Shown here: positions 52,333 through 55,184 of the stretch, piece after piece
Numbering within the stretch: position 1 is the first letter of the stretch
Layout: every line of letters starts with the position of its first letter
Origin: Pseudomonadota bacterium
GTDB lineage: Bacteria; Pseudomonadota; Gammaproteobacteria; Acidiferrobacterales; Acidiferrobacteraceae
Direction of reading: 5' to 3'
Assembly: GCA_021785035.1 (NCBI GenBank)
Contig: JAJYGP010000077.1
Coordinates: 1-55,184 of the forward strand
Length of the DNA stretch: 55,184 nucleotides
Notes under the pieces: model-generated
The model's input: the letters and a program-made list of their open reading frames with translations, nothing else
Told to the model about the DNA's origin: nothing
Databases searched by the model: none
Position numbers and translations under genes: made by a program

Positions 52333-53231
52333 GCGACTTTCGGAGCGGTTCTATCGCGATCTTCGGCCGCCCTAACGTCGGGAAGTCGACTTTGATCAAT
52401 CGCCTTCTCGGGCACAAGCTTGTTATCACCTCACCCAAGCCCCAGACGACACGCCACCGCATCCTCGGGATCAAGACCACGGAGGACGCCCAGTTTCTCT
52501 ACCTCGATACCCCAGGGCTCGTTTGGGGTGGCAAAGGGGCTCTGGCTCAGCACATGGACCGCGCGGCGGCGCAAGGGGTGGAGGAGGCGGATTGCCTGGT
52601 GTTCGTGGCCGCCTGTCCGCGCTTTCAGGAAGACGACGAGCGAGTCCTTAGGTTTATCGGTGATCATCTCCACGGCCGGCCCGTGATCCTGGCTCTCAAT
52701 AAGGTCGATCGCCTCGCACAAAAAGATGCCTTGCTACCGCTGATAGCAACGCTCGCCGCCCGCGGCGTGTTTGCCGAGATCGTGCCTTTATCGGCGCGTG
52801 ACGGCACGAACGTTGAGGCGTTGGAGGGGGTTATCGCAAGTCGGCTTCCGGTGCGCGAAGCCCTTTACCCGAGCGATCAGTTGAGCGACCGCAGTGATCG
52901 GTTTCTGGCTGCTGAGTTTGTCCGAGAGCAAGTCTGCCGGCGGTTTTCGCAGGAGATCCCCTATGTGACGACTGTCGATATCGAGACCTTCAAGGTCGAC
53001 AAGAAGGTTATTCGGATCGAAGGTGTCATTTACGTGGAGAAGGAGGGCCAGAAGGCCATTCTGGTGGGTCAAGGCGGAGCGGGGCTGAAGGCGGTTGGGA
53101 CTGCCGCGCGGCGTGAGATCGAGCGCCACCTAGGCCAGAAGATCTATCTCGGGTTGTGGGTTAAGGTGCGTAGCGGATGGTCTGATGACCTGCGGGCCTT
53201 GCGGAGCTTGGGGTACGCGGGCGACAATTAG
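52329..53231 (+). CDS. era: GTPase Era
   Basis: Era is an essential GTPase that binds 16S rRNA near its 3' end and assists 30S assembly. The 300-residue protein has G1 GRPNVGKST at 13-21, G2 TTRHRILGI at about 39-47, G3 DTPGL at about 60-64 and G4 NKVD near 123. The C-terminal KH domain includes VYVEKEGQKAILVGQGGAGL and ends with a conserved basic helix and KVRSGWSDD. Length is standard. It overlaps rnc by four bases and is followed four bases later by recO. Confidence 0.97.
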   Translation: MSDFRSGSIAIFGRPNVGKSTLINRLLGHKLVITSPKPQTTRHRILGIKTTEDAQFLYLDTPGLVWGGKGALAQHMDRAAAQGVEEADCLVFVAACPRFQEDDERVLRFIGDHLHGRPVILALNKVDRLAQKDALLPLIATLAARGVFAEIVPLSARDGTNVEALEGVIASRLPVREALYPSDQLSDRSDRFLAAEFVREQVCRRFSQEIPYVTTVDIETFKVDKKVIRIEGVIYVEKEGQKAILVGQGGAGLKAVGTAARREIERHLGQKIYLGLWVKVRSGWSDDLRALRSLGYAGDN

Positions 53232-53234
53232 TCG

Positions 53235-53948
53235 ATGCGTACCGAAGACGAGCGCGGATTTGTTCTGCATCGTTACCCCTACGGCGAGACCAGTGTTTTG
53301 CTCGAGGTCTTCTCGTTCGCTTTTGGGCGCGTGGGCCTCGTCGCTCGCGGCGTCCGTTCCCCCGGCAAGGGTTTCGCGGGTGCCCATCTGCGACCGTTTC
53401 AGCCCTTGCGTCTGGGGTGGTCTTCGCGGGGCGAGCTCGGCACTCTGACGCAGGCCGAGGCCCTCGAGGGCGCGATCGACCTTCGGGGTGATGCGGTGTG
53501 GTGCGGGTTTTATGTGAACGAGCTGGTGTTGCGGCTTCTCCATCGCCACGAGGCCCATGCGGAACTTTATGAGGCCTATGAGTCGGTGTTGCGCGCGCTC
53601 TCAGTGGGCGGTTGCCAAGAGGCACCGCTGCGGATATTCGAAAAGCGGCTGCTTGCGTCCCTGGGTTACGGTTTGGGACTGAGTCATGACGCGCAAAGCG
53701 GGGAGCCGATACGGCCGATGGGCCGCTATCGCTACGTGCTGGAAGAAGGCGCGATCGAGAGCGCGACGCGCAATGAGGGTCTCGGCGTGATGGGAGGTAC
53801 CTTGATAGCGCTTGCCAAAGAAGACCTGAGCGATCCCGATCAGTTGCGCGAGGCGAAGGGGCTTTTGCGGAGCGTTCTGGCGCGACTCCTGGGCGGCAAG
53901 CCCCTCCACACCCGCACGCTGTTTCGCAGTATGCGCGAGATCGCATGA
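53235..53948 (+). CDS. recO: DNA repair protein RecO
   Basis: RecO acts in the RecFOR pathway, loading RecA onto single-stranded DNA gaps. The 237-residue protein has the N-terminal OB-fold with [19 protein letters not shown] (about 9-27) and [15 protein letters not shown] helical middle part follows with [12 protein letters not shown]. The C-terminal helical domain contains [36 protein letters not shown], the family's most recognisable part. The zinc cysteines present in some RecO proteins are absent, as in E. coli. It overlaps pdxJ by four bases. Confidence 0.94.
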   Translation: MRTEDERGFVLHRYPYGETSVLLEVFSFAFGRVGLVARGVRSPGKGFAGAHLRPFQPLRLGWSSRGELGTLTQAEALEGAIDLRGDAVWCGFYVNELVLRLLHRHEAHAELYEAYESVLRALSVGGCQEAPLRIFEKRLLASLGYGLGLSHDAQSGEPIRPMGRYRYVLEEGAIESATRNEGLGVMGGTLIALAKEDLSDPDQLREAKGLLRSVLARLLGGKPLHTRTLFRSMREIA

Positions 53949-54667
53949 AACTCGGCGTCAACATCGATCATGTGGCGACTTTGCGGGCCGCCCGCGGTAC
54001 CCGCTATCCCGATCCTATTCAAGCGGCCTTGGTGGCTGAACAAGCCGGGGCGGACGCCATTACCCTCCATCTGCGTGAAGACAGGCGACACATAAAAGAG
54101 CGGGATGTGGCCTTATTGCGCGATATTCTGACGACCCGCATGAACCTTGAAATGGCGATCACAGACGAGATGATCGCGATCGCCGTCCGCTACCAGCCGG
54201 CCGATTCCTGCCTTGTGCCCGAGCGTCGTCAGGAACTTACGACGGAGGGAGGGCTCGACGTCGTAGCCCACGAGGCGCAGGTGGCGGCGGCGTGCCGGGC
54301 GCTCGCTAAGGCCTCGGTGCGGGTATCGCTTTTTATCGATCCCGATCTGCGCCAAATAGAGGCGGCATGCCGGACCGGTGCGCCGGTCGTTGAGCTTCAT
54401 ACTGGGACTTATGCCGATGCCCAGGGTCTGGCGCAGGAGCGCGAGTATGCCCGGATCGTCGACGGCGTAAAGCACGCCCAGGCGCTGGGTTTGCGGGTTC
54501 ACGCGGGCCACGGCCTCCATTATCACAATGTCTCAAGGATCGCCGCGATTCCGGGCCTGTGCGAACTGAATATTGGGCACGCGATCATCGCGCGCGCGGT
54601 GTTTACCGGGCTTGGCCCGGCGGTCACCGAGATGAAGCGCCTGATCTTGGCGGCGGATCGCTCGTGA
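53945..54667 (+). CDS. pdxJ: Pyridoxine 5'-phosphate synthase
   Basis: PdxJ condenses 3-amino-2-oxopropyl phosphate with deoxyxylulose 5-phosphate to pyridoxine 5'-phosphate. The 240-residue protein opens [17 protein letters not shown] (3-19) with the active-site H9. Conserved blocks are [15 protein letters not shown] near 36-50, [11 protein letters not shown] near 67-77 and [18 protein letters not shown] near 92-109. Near the C terminus are [10 protein letters not shown] and [17 protein letters not shown]. The TIM-barrel length is standard. It overlaps acpS by four bases (GTGA). Confidence 0.97.
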   Translation: MKLGVNIDHVATLRAARGTRYPDPIQAALVAEQAGADAITLHLREDRRHIKERDVALLRDILTTRMNLEMAITDEMIAIAVRYQPADSCLVPERRQELTTEGGLDVVAHEAQVAAACRALAKASVRVSLFIDPDLRQIEAACRTGAPVVELHTGTYADAQGLAQEREYARIVDGVKHAQALGLRVHAGHGLHYHNVSRIAAIPGLCELNIGHAIIARAVFTGLGPAVTEMKRLILAADRS

Positions 54668-55044
54668 TTGTTGGTATCGGGACGGATATCGTGCGCGTTG
54701 CCCGTCTCAGCGCCGGTCTGCACCGGTTCGGCAGCCGCTATGCTGCGCGGATCTTGAGTGTAGAGGAGTACCAGGAGTTCACGACCACGGCCCGCGCCGC
54801 ACATTTTCTGGCCAAACGCTTTGCCGTCAAAGAGGCCGCTGCCAAGGCCTTAGGCACGGGTTTTCGCGGCGCCTTCGCCCTGCGCGACATCACGGTTGCC
54901 CACACGTCCTTGGGTCAGCCGCAGCTGGTGCTGACAGGCGGCGCTGAGGCCTACGCCCGCACACTCAAGGTCGGGGCGATGCATGTCACGCTCAGCGATG
55001 AAGAGGACTATGCCGTGGCCTTTGTCGTGCTTGAGCGGGCCTAG
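54664..55044 (+). CDS. acpS: Holo-[acyl-carrier-protein] synthase
   Basis: AcpS transfers 4'-phosphopantetheine from CoA to apo-ACP, making fatty-acid synthesis possible. The start GTG at 54664 overlaps the pdxJ stop; the frame stays open upstream but within pdxJ. The 126-residue protein begins [14 protein letters not shown] with the metal-binding D8. The second conserved motif is [18 protein letters not shown] (about 49-66), whose glutamate is the other metal ligand. It ends with [18 protein letters not shown], typical for the family. It is the last gene of the lepA operon and is followed by a terminator. Confidence 0.96.
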   Translation: MIVGIGTDIVRVARLSAGLHRFGSRYAARILSVEEYQEFTTTARAAHFLAKRFAVKEAAAKALGTGFRGAFALRDITVAHTSLGQPQLVLTGGAEAYARTLKVGAMHVTLSDEEDYAVAFVVLERA

Positions 55045-55055
55045 CTCGTCGCGAA

Positions 55056-55087
55056 CGCCGCCACAGGGCCCGGTGGCGGCGCTTTTC
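55056..55087 (+). terminator. Intrinsic terminator after acpS
   Basis: CGCCGCCAC (55056-55064) pairs with GTGGCGGCG (55073-55081) across an eight-base loop, followed by CTTTT. It lies 12 bases after the acpS stop and closes the operon. The remaining 97 bases to the window end hold no gene I can support. Confidence 0.8.
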
Positions 55088-55184
55088 TCGGGTACCCAAG
55101 GAAGGCGGTTCCACGGGATCTCTGTGGCGCCTTGATAAGAGGCGCTGAGGCCGACGACCTCGTTCAGCCTTTACTTCTTGCTCC

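Overview
The window is a densely packed, roughly 60% GC stretch of a gammaproteobacterial chromosome. Gene order supports this: gmk-rpoZ next to the start of a spoT-like gene, priA/hemE/gltDB/aroBK/pilQPONM/mrcA in the arrangement known from Pseudomonas and relatives, and rpoE-rseA-rseB-mucD followed by lepA-lepB-rnc-era-recO-pdxJ-acpS. An acidophilic sulfur or iron oxidiser of the Acidiferrobacter type would fit, but that is only an inference from gene content. No rRNA, tRNA or CRISPR array was seen.

Layout. 1-1858 (minus): first codons of a spoT-like gene, rpoZ, gmk, yicC. 1981-6896 (plus): Ser/Thr kinase and PP2C phosphatase pair, then rph, rdgB, hemW and hemJ with overlapping ends. 6897-11989: an RND efflux operon (TolC-like protein, a very short adaptor-like lipoprotein, an HAE1-type pump). 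12341-14620: a mer locus with a MerR-type operator and intact merT and merP, but a thoroughly decayed merA. 14913-16094 (minus): an outer-membrane barrel protein. 16647-18800 (minus): priA, whose best start appears to be a non-standard ATA. 18801-19198: an AT-richer spacer with two opposed DnaA-box-like sites. 19199-33206 (minus): hemE, gltD, gltB, aroB, aroK and the type IV pilus assembly genes pilQPONM. 33358-36417 (plus): PBP1A and an unrecognised coupled gene. 36456-37843: an insertion sequence with a DD35E transposase. 38070-39518: a RhlE-like helicase with a clear terminator. 39597-39889: a relic of an IS605-type tnpB. 40096-43134: a diguanylate cyclase with a sigma-54-type promoter, a DUF2784 membrane protein and uppP. 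43195-44841 (minus): nadB. 45010-55044 (plus): the envelope-stress sigma factor operon, then the lepA to acpS operon, ending in a terminator.

Most of the window is core metabolism and envelope biology: nucleotide hygiene (RdgB, Gmk), haem synthesis (HemE, HemJ, with HemW as haem chaperone), ammonia assimilation (GltBD), shikimate synthesis (AroBK), pili (PilM-Q), peptidoglycan (PBP1A, UppP), envelope quality control (RpoE/RseAB/MucD, LepB), RNA maturation (RNase PH, RNase III, YicC, RhlE) and cofactors (NadB, PdxJ, AcpS). The accessory parts are the efflux operon, the broken mer locus, the insertion sequence and the tnpB relic. The observations most worth following are the miniature efflux adaptor, mercury uptake genes left without a reductase, the sigma-54-type signal before the diguanylate cyclase, the DnaA-box spacer and the priA start.
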